NCBI GenBank assembly: GCA_036939355.1
Contig: JALLAP010001965.1
Coordinates: forward strand, 1-10,811
Source of the DNA: Thalassiosira profunda
Taxonomy: Eukaryota; Bacillariophyta; Thalassiosirophyceae; Thalassiosirales; Thalassiosiraceae
Reading direction: 5' to 3'
Length of the DNA stretch: 10,811 bases
The position numbers and the translations under genes are program-made. The notes under the pieces were generated by a model. The model did not search any database. It was not told the origin of the DNA and saw nothing but the letters and a program-made list of their open reading frames with translations. Shown one piece after another: positions 1 through 6,730 of the stretch; position 1 is the stretch's first letter; each line of letters opens with the position of its first letter.

Positions 1-69
1 ACGGTCATGGACCCCGTCCGCCGGAGGAGGACCGGCTGCTTGTGCATGGTGGCCGCGTCGGTGCAGGTG
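1..69. other. Short coding-like trace at the left edge, strand unresolved
   Basis: Positions 3, 6, 9 and so on up to 69 are all G or C, a strong third-position GC bias that stops at about 69, so this is probably the edge of a coding exon. Two readings share those wobble positions. On the plus strand, frame 1 is open and reaches CAG|GTGAAT at 64-72, which looks like a splice donor. On the minus strand, an ATG at 47-45 lies in the context GCCACCATGC and would start a protein MHKQPVLLRRTGSMT running off the window. The bias extends about 20 nt beyond that ATG, which slightly favours the plus-strand exon or a longer minus-strand frame. The product is not recognisable. Confidence 0.25.
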
Positions 70-742
70 AATTGTAGGGGTATGTTCACGTCTTGTGTGC
101 ACAGGCGATTGCAATTTGCAATGGCTCGGGGCGGGCGAGGAAACTCCTGCTTGCTAGTTGCAAAGAAGCTGGGTGTTTAGGTTGACCTCGCCTCAAAGTG
201 CGTGGTGCAGCTGGTGGTGGTGTCGGAAAAGTGAATGCCAATCTATGCCAATGATCCTCCAATGTTGAGATACTTCGTCGACAAAGCCAAAGCTCAAGAG
301 GGCCTCGACGGTAACAAAGAGGGTGATGAGCGACCGCCGCGGGTTGAAAGGGGGCGCAACGAGGTGTTGGCGTAGTATTTATGGGGCCGCGGAGGTGCAA
401 GGTGCAGGCGAGAGCAGAAGCGAATGAAGGGAGAGAGGTGCGGAGTGGAGGTGTGTTGGAGGGAGTCTTGTTGCACATGAACTTGGGCGAAGATCGAAGA
501 TAGATTCGAAGATGTTCTCGTACAAACCCCCACGCTGGAATAGGTAATGCTGGTCTTGCGAGTGTCAGGGGACATTGTGAGTACCTGTGAGTCGTACCTC
601 CTCAAGAGAGGTACGTAAGTACATTATTTCTCCCCCCACAATTGGCACGACGTTTACCGCCTCTAACAACAGAGGACGAAAATCACTTTGCTGAGGACTT
701 AGGGCGCTTCGCCACCCCTCTCACGGCCTGCCTTCTCGCGCT
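70..742. other. Stretch without a convincing gene
   Basis: I see no supported gene here. Open frames of 60 to 130 codons exist on the minus strand (for example 86-478), but they are rich in Pro, Thr, Ser and Leu, have no domain-like pattern and no third-position bias. The plus strand is purine-rich at about 400-470. The right end is probably the 3' flank of the minus-strand gene ending at 743. If that gene has a frameshift in its last repeat, its coding region would instead reach a stop at 699-701. The left part could be promoter or intron of the edge gene. A perfect 8-bp inverted repeat lies at 593-615. Confidence 0.5.
593..615. repeat. Perfect 8-bp inverted repeat with 7-nt loop
   Basis: The arms are cgtacctc (593-600) and gaggtacg (608-615), separated by ctcaaga. 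A transcript of either strand could form this hairpin. It lies about 130 bp beyond the annotated stop of the minus-strand gene, so it could sit in that gene's 3' untranslated region. No function is shown, and such a short palindrome can occur by chance. Confidence 0.45.
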
Positions 743-957
743 TCAAACGCTCAAGAACATTTGCCGCCCTTTGGTTCTTTGCTGCCAGTTCTTGCTCTCG
801 CTTTCGCTTCTTTTGCACCCGCTGCTCCAACTCCAACGCGCGCTCCCCCTCTCACGGCCTGCCTTCTCGCGTTCCCAATGCTCAAGAATTTTTGTCGCCC
901 TTTGCTCTTGCTTTCGCTTCATTTGCACCCGCTGCTCCAACTCCAACACGCGCTTCC
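720..957 (-). repeat. Tandem repeats encoding the C-terminal coiled coil
   Basis: Two units begin with the same ctcacggcctgccttctcgc string, at 720 and at 851, an offset of 131 nt. The first unit is 131 nt. The second is about 107 nt because it lacks an in-frame stretch of about 24 nt near the middle. Each contains a version of the string tttgcacccgctgctccaac. Shorter related units continue to about 1075. On the minus strand they encode Arg/Glu/Gln-rich segments of the pattern LELEQRVQxKRK. Because 131 is not a multiple of three, the two large units are read in different frames. Confidence 0.85.
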
Positions 958-3778
958 TCTCTGCCGCATCTCGCTTCTTTTGCACCCGCTGCTGCTGCTC
1001 CAATACCCGCTGCCGCTGCTCGAACACGCGCTCCCTCTCTGCCGCATCTCGCTTCCTCTTCCGCTCAGCCTTAGCTAACTCGGCCTGACGGTCCCATTTC
1101 TTCAGAGGAATCACAACGCCGGGGAAGCTACGCAACCACGATATCTTTTGCAAAACGTCCGATCGAGATCGAGCTCGCCTTTCTTTGCAGGGAATGTCCT
1201 CCTTCCTCTGATCCTCTATTTTCCTGTTGCGCTCGTCGCGGACGTTTCTCAAGCTCTTCGTCCGCTGCCCCTCCGTCTGCGCAACCACGGAATGGTTTTG
1301 GCCGACAAGACGAGAGAACAGACGCTTGGTTTGTATCTCCTCACGCGCAAAGACAGCGTCCAGAAGTTCAATCGCCTCCGGTCGATCCGAGATGCGGGCC
1401 GTATCGGGAAATATCACAACGTCCACTCGTGGACAGTCGTCCAACCCCCCTCCAACGATCTGTGATAGGAGCTTTGCAAACGCCACATTGCACAGCGTGT
1501 CTCGGCTTTTGCCCGCATCGTGGAAGATGGTGAGCTCATATTCAGAGAACACACTGTCGCCGTATTCAATCTTGGCTTGAGCCAGGCATGGCGCCAACTG
1601 GCCCAGCGGTTGCCCATAGGCCATCTTGCGAGACTGTTGTTCTCCAGGCGAGTCGCGCAAATACAAGCAAATGCGTTTCTTGCGACGATTTTCATCCTGC
1701 TTCAACGACTGCAAAAGTTCCTCTCGAGCACCGGAGATGAATTCGGCAGCTGCTTCATCAGCAGTAACCTTCTTTTGCTCCACACTCTTCAGCGCTGTTC
1801 TCCAATGCTGTGCTGATTGAATCTGATCGGGATGCTTGGCACCGCGCTCTGCTGCGTCTGTGATCACGGATTCGTACGATTCAATGTCATTGTAGATATC
1901 CGTTGCCAGCTGTTCGACACTCTCTCTCGTTGGCGCCAATTCTGGATATACATCGGCGAACTTTCCCGCGTCGTTGTGATTCCCAATCGTTACACAAATG
2001 TTGCTGCGCTGGCTGGACGCTTCAGCAAAAGCCGAGACAGCTTGCACAAGGCACATATCAAACTCCTTCAGCGCCTTCACCTCTGCGTTGGACTGTAGAG
2101 CTTTCACCGAGCGCTGGAACGTATCGACCTGTGGAGGCTCAGACGAAATCCTTATAACTTCGTTGGCGAGCACCAGCGCCTTTCTGTCGGCAGGAGTGCT
2201 CAGCAGAGCCTGAAGGATTTGCTGGATTCCACCCGACTTGTGCGATTTGTCACGTGCCACTTCAGGGCTGGCAAAGACAACTGGATGCACCTCAAACTCT
2301 CCAACGCTCTTCATTGCTAGGTAGAAAAGGGCCACAATGATCCGGGTCACCTGCGTGTAGCCATTGTTTTCCGTGCCCGGCGACCATCGTACGAGGATGA
2401 ACACCAACGTGGGACGAGATTGCATTGTCGAGCTACCGGAAAGGAGGTTGTGGACCGGCAGTGAAGGTGCGAGCGTGCAATTTTCGGTGAGAGCGCCCTC
2501 TGCAATCAGCTTTTCTTTGATCCTTTGTCCGTCGCACTCGGAAAGGCACGCTTCTCCGTAGATCTGCTCAAAGGTGGGCGACGGGCCGTCCTGGCTGATG
2601 CTCAACTTGGAAAGCAGCTCTGATATTTTCTCGGCAGCCACTGTTGCGTGGGTTCCAAAGATTTGGTGCATATTGCAGTTGATCCCGTTCGCCTGGGTTC
2701 GCGGTGCCTTTGTCGCCCGGAGGGGTTGCAGTGCCTGGACGGTCTTCGCCTGGGCCATAGCCGCCGGCTCGAACGCCCCATCGTGGGAACGCCCAAGGAA
2801 GAGGACGATGGTGTGAATGACATTGCAATCAGTATTCGAATCCGACAGGTTGCATTTAACCACCCGGCTGTCCCAGATGGCGTGGGCAATTTTTGTAGCA
2901 AGAACGATGTCCAGGCCGCGCACCCTCCTCCCAGCTCCTTCGGTTCCGGCGGCGCCTACGCTCTCCGCCCCCTCGCCCTCTGCAGCAGAAGAGAGGGGAT
3001 CCACAGCCACCACATCGTCCCCAGTGGTCTCCGCCACCGGCTCGACCTCAGTGGCCGCGGCCATCGCGGTGCCCACCATCGTCCCGCCATCCCTGGGGGG
3101 GTCGGCGCCCACCGCGACGATATGATTGTCCGCGAATGGGTCGTTGTCTGCGCATTCGGCCAAGACGGCGTCGCAGGCCTCCCCGGCGTCGTGGCTCCCC
3201 ACCGCCCGGTCCTCCTCAGCATCAGATGTTGTGTGGAGGTGGGTGGCCTTTGTCGAGCACGTGAAGAAGGCTTGCACGCTGTCTACAAACGACTGCAGAT
3301 TCCGGGCGTACACGTGGTCGGCGGACGCGGAATAATCCACGATGTACGCCTCGTGCAACTGGACGAGTGCCCGGGTGCTGCCCGCCAGTCGATGAGCATT
3401 GTGCTCGTCACTCCGCAGCTGCTGAAGTAGCTCTTTTGCCTCGCCAGCCACCTCGCGCCAATTCTTCGCGCGCTGCGACTGCTGCGCAGCAGGGGCATCC
3501 ACCCCATCCAGCACACCGTCGGACTGATATACGTCTGATGGGTCCCCGGCGCCGGGCAGATAATTATTGGCATCGACAGGGATAGCAGCACTCCGTCCGT
3601 CATTTTTTTGTGTGTTGCCTGCCTGGCCCAAAGCTGCCGCCGCGACGGCCGAAGCCGCCGCCGACGAGGAGGAGGCGACAAGGCCCGGAGACAACGACGA
3701 ATGGCTGGTCCTCCCTGCTCCTGCCTCCTCCTCCGTCCCGCCGGGGATGCCCCGGCCTTGAGGGGGTGGGGTAGACAT
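743..3778 (-). CDS. Large protein with three serine-recombinase-like domains and a C-terminal coiled coil
   Basis: This is a 1011-residue open frame without introns, starting at the first ATG of the frame (3778-3776, weak context with C at -3). I do not recognise it as a named protein. Residues 1-60 are Ser/Ala/Gly-rich, 100-170 are helical, and 185-290 are acidic and low in complexity. Three regions share one pattern: about 321-430, 456-560 and 701-820. Each has a hydrophobic strand ending in a Ser, then a helix, a segment resembling FxDxGxS, a helix rich in LL, a second hydrophobic strand, and a D/E-x-x-R-I-S-like motif. Copy 3 reads LYLRDSPGEQ with Y706, R708, S710 and Q714, then D754, and later DTARIS at 792-797. 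This follows the order of the serine recombinase (resolvase) catalytic domain. Residues 840-980 are strongly charged, probably coiled coil. The last 34 residues (978-1011) are out of frame relative to the DNA repeat. I infer a domesticated or decayed recombinase, possibly DNA-binding. Activity is doubtful. Confidence 0.75.
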   Translation of the reverse strand: MSTPPPQGRGIPGGTEEEAGAGRTSHSSLSPGLVASSSSAAASAVAAAALGQAGNTQKNDGRSAAIPVDANNYLPGAGDPSDVYQSDGVLDGVDAPAAQQSQRAKNWREVAGEAKELLQQLRSDEHNAHRLAGSTRALVQLHEAYIVDYSASADHVYARNLQSFVDSVQAFFTCSTKATHLHTTSDAEEDRAVGSHDAGEACDAVLAECADNDPFADNHIVAVGADPPRDGGTMVGTAMAAATEVEPVAETTGDDVVAVDPLSSAAEGEGAESVGAAGTEGAGRRVRGLDIVLATKIAHAIWDSRVVKCNLSDSNTDCNVIHTIVLFLGRSHDGAFEPAAMAQAKTVQALQPLRATKAPRTQANGINCNMHQIFGTHATVAAEKISELLSKLSISQDGPSPTFEQIYGEACLSECDGQRIKEKLIAEGALTENCTLAPSLPVHNLLSGSSTMQSRPTLVFILVRWSPGTENNGYTQVTRIIVALFYLAMKSVGEFEVHPVVFASPEVARDKSHKSGGIQQILQALLSTPADRKALVLANEVIRISSEPPQVDTFQRSVKALQSNAEVKALKEFDMCLVQAVSAFAEASSQRSNICVTIGNHNDAGKFADVYPELAPTRESVEQLATDIYNDIESYESVITDAAERGAKHPDQIQSAQHWRTALKSVEQKKVTADEAAAEFISGAREELLQSLKQDENRRKKRICLYLRDSPGEQQSRKMAYGQPLGQLAPCLAQAKIEYGDSVFSEYELTIFHDAGKSRDTLCNVAFAKLLSQIVGGGLDDCPRVDVVIFPDTARISDRPEAIELLDAVFAREEIQTKRLFSRLVGQNHSVVAQTEGQRTKSLRNVRDERNRKIEDQRKEDIPCKERRARSRSDVLQKISWLRSFPGVVIPLKKWDRQAELAKAERKRKRDAAERERVFEQRQRVLEQQQRVQKKRDAAERKRVLELEQRVQMKRKQEQRATKILEHWEREKAGRERGSARWSWSSGCKRSESESKNWQQRTKGRQMFLSV
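1319..1678 (-). other. Recombinase-like domain, copy 3 (best preserved)
   Basis: Residues about 701-820. The start RICLYLRDSPGEQ matches the family pattern Y-x-R-x-S-x-x-x-Q, placing S710 as the nucleophile and R708 as the first active-site Arg. QPLGQLAPCL fits the next helix, and IFHDAGKSRD fits the conserved acidic loop (D754). AFAKLLSQI fits the helix after it, and VDVVIFPDTARIS fits the strand that normally ends in DRLxR. Only the second Arg of that motif (R795) is present. The first position is T793. The similarity was found by eye; no profile search was run. Confidence 0.55.
2099..2413 (-). other. Recombinase-like domain, copy 2 (degenerate)
   Basis: Residues about 456-560. FILVRWSPGTEN aligns with copy 3 LYLRDSPGEQ, keeping R464, S466 and the following Pro-Gly. 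GGIQQILQALLS aligns with the LL helix, and ALVLANEVIRISSEP aligns with VVIFPDTARISDRP, keeping R543. The spacing from the Ser to the late Arg is 77 residues here and 85 in copy 3. The acidic loop residue is replaced by S504. Identity between copies is low, so the match rests on order, spacing and hydrophobic pattern. Confidence 0.45.
2489..2818 (-). other. Recombinase-like domain, copy 1 (most degenerate)
   Basis: Residues about 321-430. IVLFLGRSHDGAFEP aligns with the Ser loop (S331), but the Arg two places before it is Gly. TVQALQPL aligns with PLGQLAPCL, EKISELLSKL with the LL helix, and QIYGEACLSECDGQRI with VIFPDTARISDRPEAI, where the late Arg is missing. The Ser-to-motif spacing is about 81 residues, as in the other copies. 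If correct, this copy can only be structural. Confidence 0.35.
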
Positions 3779-4078
3779 CGGAAGAGGGTCAGAAGAATTT
3801 TTGAGGGCGCCAACACACGCTGAGAAAGCTGTTTGGGGACCAACAAGACTCTCTGTCGGGCAACGGGCTTCCCCGCTTTATTGTTGGAGAAGCCTTGACG
3901 CCCTCCGTCCGGATCTCCTTCGCTCCGTGTCCACCCTCACTTTCGCCCGCCCGCCGGCCCCGCCCGGCCACTGCCTCCTCCACCCCTCTCCTCCACGGCC
4001 TCCCTGCACCGCAGCGGCAGAGGACCCCCGCCACGAGCCCTTCTCTGCGCTGCTGCCTTGCTGCCTTGCCTCTGGAAA
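3779..4078. promoter_or_regulatory. Divergent intergenic region, likely bidirectional promoter
   Basis: These 300 bp separate the start of the minus-strand recombinase-like gene from the plus-strand STN1/RPA32-like gene, so both promoters and both 5' leaders must lie here. The half next to the plus-strand gene (about 3895-4070) is strongly C/T-rich on the plus strand and contains GC-box-like ccccgcccgg at 3958-3967. A short direct repeat ctgccttg precedes the plus-strand ATG. I find no clear TATA box or CCAAT box. Confidence 0.55.
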
Positions 4079-5131
4079 ATGAACGCCAGCAACGTCGTCC
4101 GCGACGCTGGCGGCGGCAGCAGCTCCGGCGGCCGACGCACGGCCGTCTGCACCACGGCACCTCAGAGGATGTTCCTCTGCGACGTCCCGCTCTTCATGAA
4201 GGACGGCAGCGCTAGCAATTTTGTGCGCTTGATGGGCACCGTTGTGGAGATTATAGAAGCTTCGGCGTCATCGTCGTGCACCGGGGAAGGCAATGCCACC
4301 ATTTCGGCCGAGGACAATCCGGCAATGCAATCCACACAATCGCCAGCAAATTCCGGCAATGCAACGCACCAAACTCCACTGACGCACTTTGTAATAGACG
4401 ATGGCACGGGATCCATTGGCGTCATTGCTCACAGGAGAGTGGAGAAAAATGGGAGCGGCAATGGGAATGCAGCATCCACAAACACAACTGCTGCGGAGAG
4501 ATCTACAGTGATGCAAAGCAAACAACAACAACACATGCAAACAGCAAGCCAGTCACGGAAAAGAACGACATTGAGGTCCATTCTATCAAAGCCGCCCCCT
4601 CCCATATCCATCGGGCAAACTGTCGATTGCATTGGACGCATCGAGGTTGCCAACAAAGATACTGGTGGCGCAAATAGCGAAAACGGGCGTCTCCCATCCG
4701 CACAACAATTGTGGCTCTTCGCATCGTCTGTCTCCATAGCGAACAATCCCCAGGCCATGACGCTGCGGCAACTGGAGCTTTCCGCATCGCGGAGGACGTT
4801 CTCCAATGGCGACGGCGAAAACGAGGGAGGCCGACCCACGCACGGAAACGGCGTGCCCCAAAATCGCATCCTCGTGGGAGGAGCGCTGGAACGCAAGCTG
4901 AACCCCCTCTACCACTGCCACCGGCAGCGGTCCGTCGTCTTCGACATGGAAAACGCCTTTCAATACATCAAGCACTCGAAGGACGACGGGGGAATCACGC
5001 AGAAGGAATTGGCGTCGCTGGCGGGGGCGTTGGAGGCGAACGAGGTGCTGGCGGTGACGTTGGCGGTGCAGCAGCTGCGAGAGGATTGCAGGATATATCA
5101 AAACCACCAGGGCAAACTGTTTCCGATGTGA
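4079..5131 (+). CDS. OB-fold single-strand DNA-binding protein, STN1-like (or RPA32-like)
   Basis: A 350-residue protein. I start at the ATG at 4079, which has A at -3; an upstream TTG at 4058 in the same frame is unlikely in a eukaryote. Residues 45-58 (a strand ending in LMGTVVEI), 102-121 (FVIDDGTGSIGV), 177-190 (IGQTVDCIGRIEV) and 211-235 (LWLFASSVSI, then TLRQLEL) form the strands of an OB fold. The DDGTG loop is shared by STN1 and RPA2. LFMKDGSASNFVRLMG followed by NNPQAMTLRQLEL resembles STN1, the CST telomere-complex subunit that binds single-stranded DNA with CTC1 and TEN1. Residues 285-350 look like one winged helix. Animal STN1 has two and RPA32 has one, so RPA32, the middle subunit of replication protein A, remains possible. 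Low-complexity insertions at about 60-100 and 122-176 interrupt the OB fold. It shares a divergent promoter region with the recombinase-like gene. Confidence 0.7.
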   Translation: MNASNVVRDAGGGSSSGGRRTAVCTTAPQRMFLCDVPLFMKDGSASNFVRLMGTVVEIIEASASSSCTGEGNATISAEDNPAMQSTQSPANSGNATHQTPLTHFVIDDGTGSIGVIAHRRVEKNGSGNGNAASTNTTAAERSTVMQSKQQQHMQTASQSRKRTTLRSILSKPPPPISIGQTVDCIGRIEVANKDTGGANSENGRLPSAQQLWLFASSVSIANNPQAMTLRQLELSASRRTFSNGDGENEGGRPTHGNGVPQNRILVGGALERKLNPLYHCHRQRSVVFDMENAFQYIKHSKDDGGITQKELASLAGALEANEVLAVTLAVQQLREDCRIYQNHQGKLFPM

Positions 5132-5225
5132 GAGTGCCGGAATGCAAATGGGAAATAGAGAACCGGTATACTATGGGCCTTTTCATTCTATCCAACTGAG
5201 CGCCCCTAGAATTCAACCTCTTAGC
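5132..5225. other. Short convergent spacer
   Basis: Only 94 bp separate the stop codons of the OB-fold gene (plus) and the ankyrin gene (minus), so the 3' untranslated regions of the two transcripts probably overlap. No AATAAA signal or hairpin stands out. Confidence 0.6.
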
Positions 5226-6017
5226 CTAGGCTCCTCTAGCATGCACATTGCGATGGTGGATGGTCGCCGTGGCCGGCATGCTCATCCGCGCCGTGAAGTC
5301 CTCCAATTTCTTCTCCTCCGCTGACGACTGCCTCTGAATGTAAGCCTCAAGATACTCCACAATGTCCTCGTGGCGCCGGCTGTGCCCGCCCTTCCTCGCG
5401 CAAACGAGGGGCGTCGATCCCTTGTTCGTGGCCATATCGGCCGATTGCGGGAGGCAGTCCAGCAGCCGCTCCACGACGTAAAGCGACGCGCCCCGGCGGC
5501 AGGCGACGTGGAGCGGGAGCCATCCGTTGTCGTCCCCGCACCCGGCCGAGGCCGGGAACTCCCTTAGCAGGATTTCGATGACCGACGACGGGGCGTCGTG
5601 GGAGCACGCGTAGTGGATGGGAAGGCGGCCGATGCAGTCCTTCGCCCGGCACGCCTGGGGACAATGATGAATGAGTGCTTCGATCGTTTCCACCGGTGCA
5701 TTCGTTTGGCACGCGACGTGCAACGGCGTGCGTTTGAAGGCCTCCTCTCGCATCTCGACGCCACGGGGATAGCAGTCCACCAGGGCGTCGACCACCTCCG
5801 GGGGACATTGCAGCGCGCACGCCTGATGGATGGGCAAGACGCGAGAATCGTGCTCTCCATCAAAGAATCCCTCCCGGACTGTCCACGTAGATGCATCTCG
5901 AGGCCACATTTTGCATTCCATGAGCACGAGCTGCCAATCTTCGTGGCTGATGAGGTCGGGGAGCGCCGCGGAGGCGCTTCGGTCGGCCCTCGGCTGCAGG
6001 AGATCCTTGAAGCCCAT
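5226..6017 (-). CDS. Ankyrin-repeat protein
   Basis: A 263-residue intronless gene starting at an ATG in good context (A at -3, G at +4). Five consecutive ankyrin repeats cover residues about 59-227. Repeats 1-4 carry LPIHQAC, TPLHVAC, LPIHYAC and LPLHVAC at the first helix; the fifth (STPLVCARKGG) is diverged and probably caps the array. Several repeats have a CP or CYP motif after the second helix, a style I associate with large ankyrin families in diatoms. The N-terminal 58 residues contain a Trp-rich helical segment (W28, W38, W45). The tail from 228 is Glu/Lys-rich, then low in complexity. There is no signal peptide or membrane segment, so it is probably a soluble protein-binding scaffold. 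The partner and pathway are unknown. The gene diverges from the armadillo gene across a 713-bp region. Confidence 0.88.
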   Translation of the reverse strand: MGFKDLLQPRADRSASAALPDLISHEDWQLVLMECKMWPRDASTWTVREGFFDGEHDSRVLPIHQACALQCPPEVVDALVDCYPRGVEMREEAFKRTPLHVACQTNAPVETIEALIHHCPQACRAKDCIGRLPIHYACSHDAPSSVIEILLREFPASAGCGDDNGWLPLHVACRRGASLYVVERLLDCLPQSADMATNKGSTPLVCARKGGHSRRHEDIVEYLEAYIQRQSSAEEKKLEDFTARMSMPATATIHHRNVHARGA

Positions 6018-6730
6018 GATGGTGTATCGTATCCTTTTGTTGAACCTCTGCGTTCTGCGGTATCCTGTTGTTGTGTCCTCTCTCGCTGTTCCGTTACTGA
6101 TACTCTGGTGTCGGTCTATGTTGCGAATACCTGGTCGATAGTTGCAGGGCTATTGGTCCCTTTTGCTGCGTCGATTGTCGATGAGTTGCGATTTATGAGC
6201 CGCTGGCTGTGCAGGCTTCATCATGGTCTTGCGTCTTGGGTGCTTGGGCGGAGGAGGCGAGAGGAATAGGTAGGCGAAGCGCGAAGCGAAAAAAGGAAAA
6301 AAGCGAACCCAACCTGATGGCTTGTATTACATGCTACAAACTCAAGAGATTGGGCTAATACTTTTACCTTGCCCAACTTTTGGCCCACGGCTCTGCTGCT
6401 CTGCTGTCTGCTGCCCGCGCGCCATGCCCCGGCCGGCGCGGCACGCACGCTAGTACATAGAGCGGCGCCCAACCTCGCCCAGTCTATCGCCGCGGCCGCG
6501 CTGGAGCTGCCAAGGCTCTGCTTGCGTCTCGCTGGCTACTCTGACAATTGCAAAATCTCTACGAGCCGGCGCGCTGCACGCTGAGCAGCAGCGCCCACTT
6601 CTCAGCCCAGTCTATCGCCGCGGCCGCGCTGGACGGCTCAGTTCTGCTTGCGTCCCACCCGCTATTGACAATTGGGCTCGAATAGGTGGCATCTCGCTGG
6701 CGATCGAAGACGACAAATAAATCTGCAATC
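6018..6730. promoter_or_regulatory. Divergent intergenic region between ankyrin and armadillo genes
   Basis: These 713 bp must hold the promoters and 5' leaders of both flanking genes. An inverted CCAAT element (attgg) is at 6151-6155, and others of the same form lie near 6350 and 6671. An A-rich tract with gcgaagc repeats lies at 6273-6305. The half nearest the armadillo gene contains a GC-rich tandem duplication (6432-6674), described separately. Open frames of 60 to 83 codons here show no domain-like pattern, and I do not call a gene. Confidence 0.55.
6432..6674. repeat. Degenerate tandem duplication upstream of the armadillo gene
   Basis: Unit 1 (about 6432-6550) and unit 2 (about 6565-6674) both start with gccggcgcg and end with tgacaattg. 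Both contain the same core, ending in tatcgccgcggccgcgctgga, at 6477-6506 and 6605-6634. The core includes a palindromic gcggccgc. The two halves flanking the core have drifted, with small insertions and deletions. The block ends 56 bp before the ATG, so it lies in the promoter or the 5' leader. Confidence 0.8.

Noticed and set aside
86..478. 130-codon minus-strand open frame
   Set aside because: Pro/Thr/Ser/Leu-rich, without third-position bias or domain pattern; more likely non-coding flank.
780..1075. CRISPR-like or microsatellite array
   Set aside because: The repeats have no constant repeat-spacer design. They vary in length, stay mostly in frame and encode a coiled coil, so they are a coding tandem repeat.
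642..1088. 148-codon plus-strand frame rich in Cys, Leu and Ser
   Set aside because: It is the antisense of the coiled-coil repeats; its apparent repeats simply mirror the charged repeats on the minus strand.
2648..3430. 260-codon plus-strand open frame
   Set aside because: It is antisense to the recombinase-like gene in a GC-rich region where stops are rare. It has no domain pattern, while the minus frame runs on for 1011 codons.
4058..4078. TTG start giving 7 extra residues on the OB-fold protein
   Set aside because: The ATG at 4079 is the first in frame and has A at -3; TTG starts are not expected here.
5226..6017. Ankyrin protein as a bacterial or viral effector
   Set aside because: No secretion signal, no viral neighbours, and the repeat style fits ordinary diatom ankyrin families.
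5598..6269. 223-codon plus-strand open frame across the ankyrin gene
   Set aside because: The opposite strand encodes clear ankyrin repeats in this interval; this frame is its shadow and shows no recognisable motif.
6686..6730. GTG start giving 15 extra residues on the armadillo protein
   Set aside because: Nothing suggests GTG initiation in this eukaryotic setting, and the ATG at 6731 has a good context.
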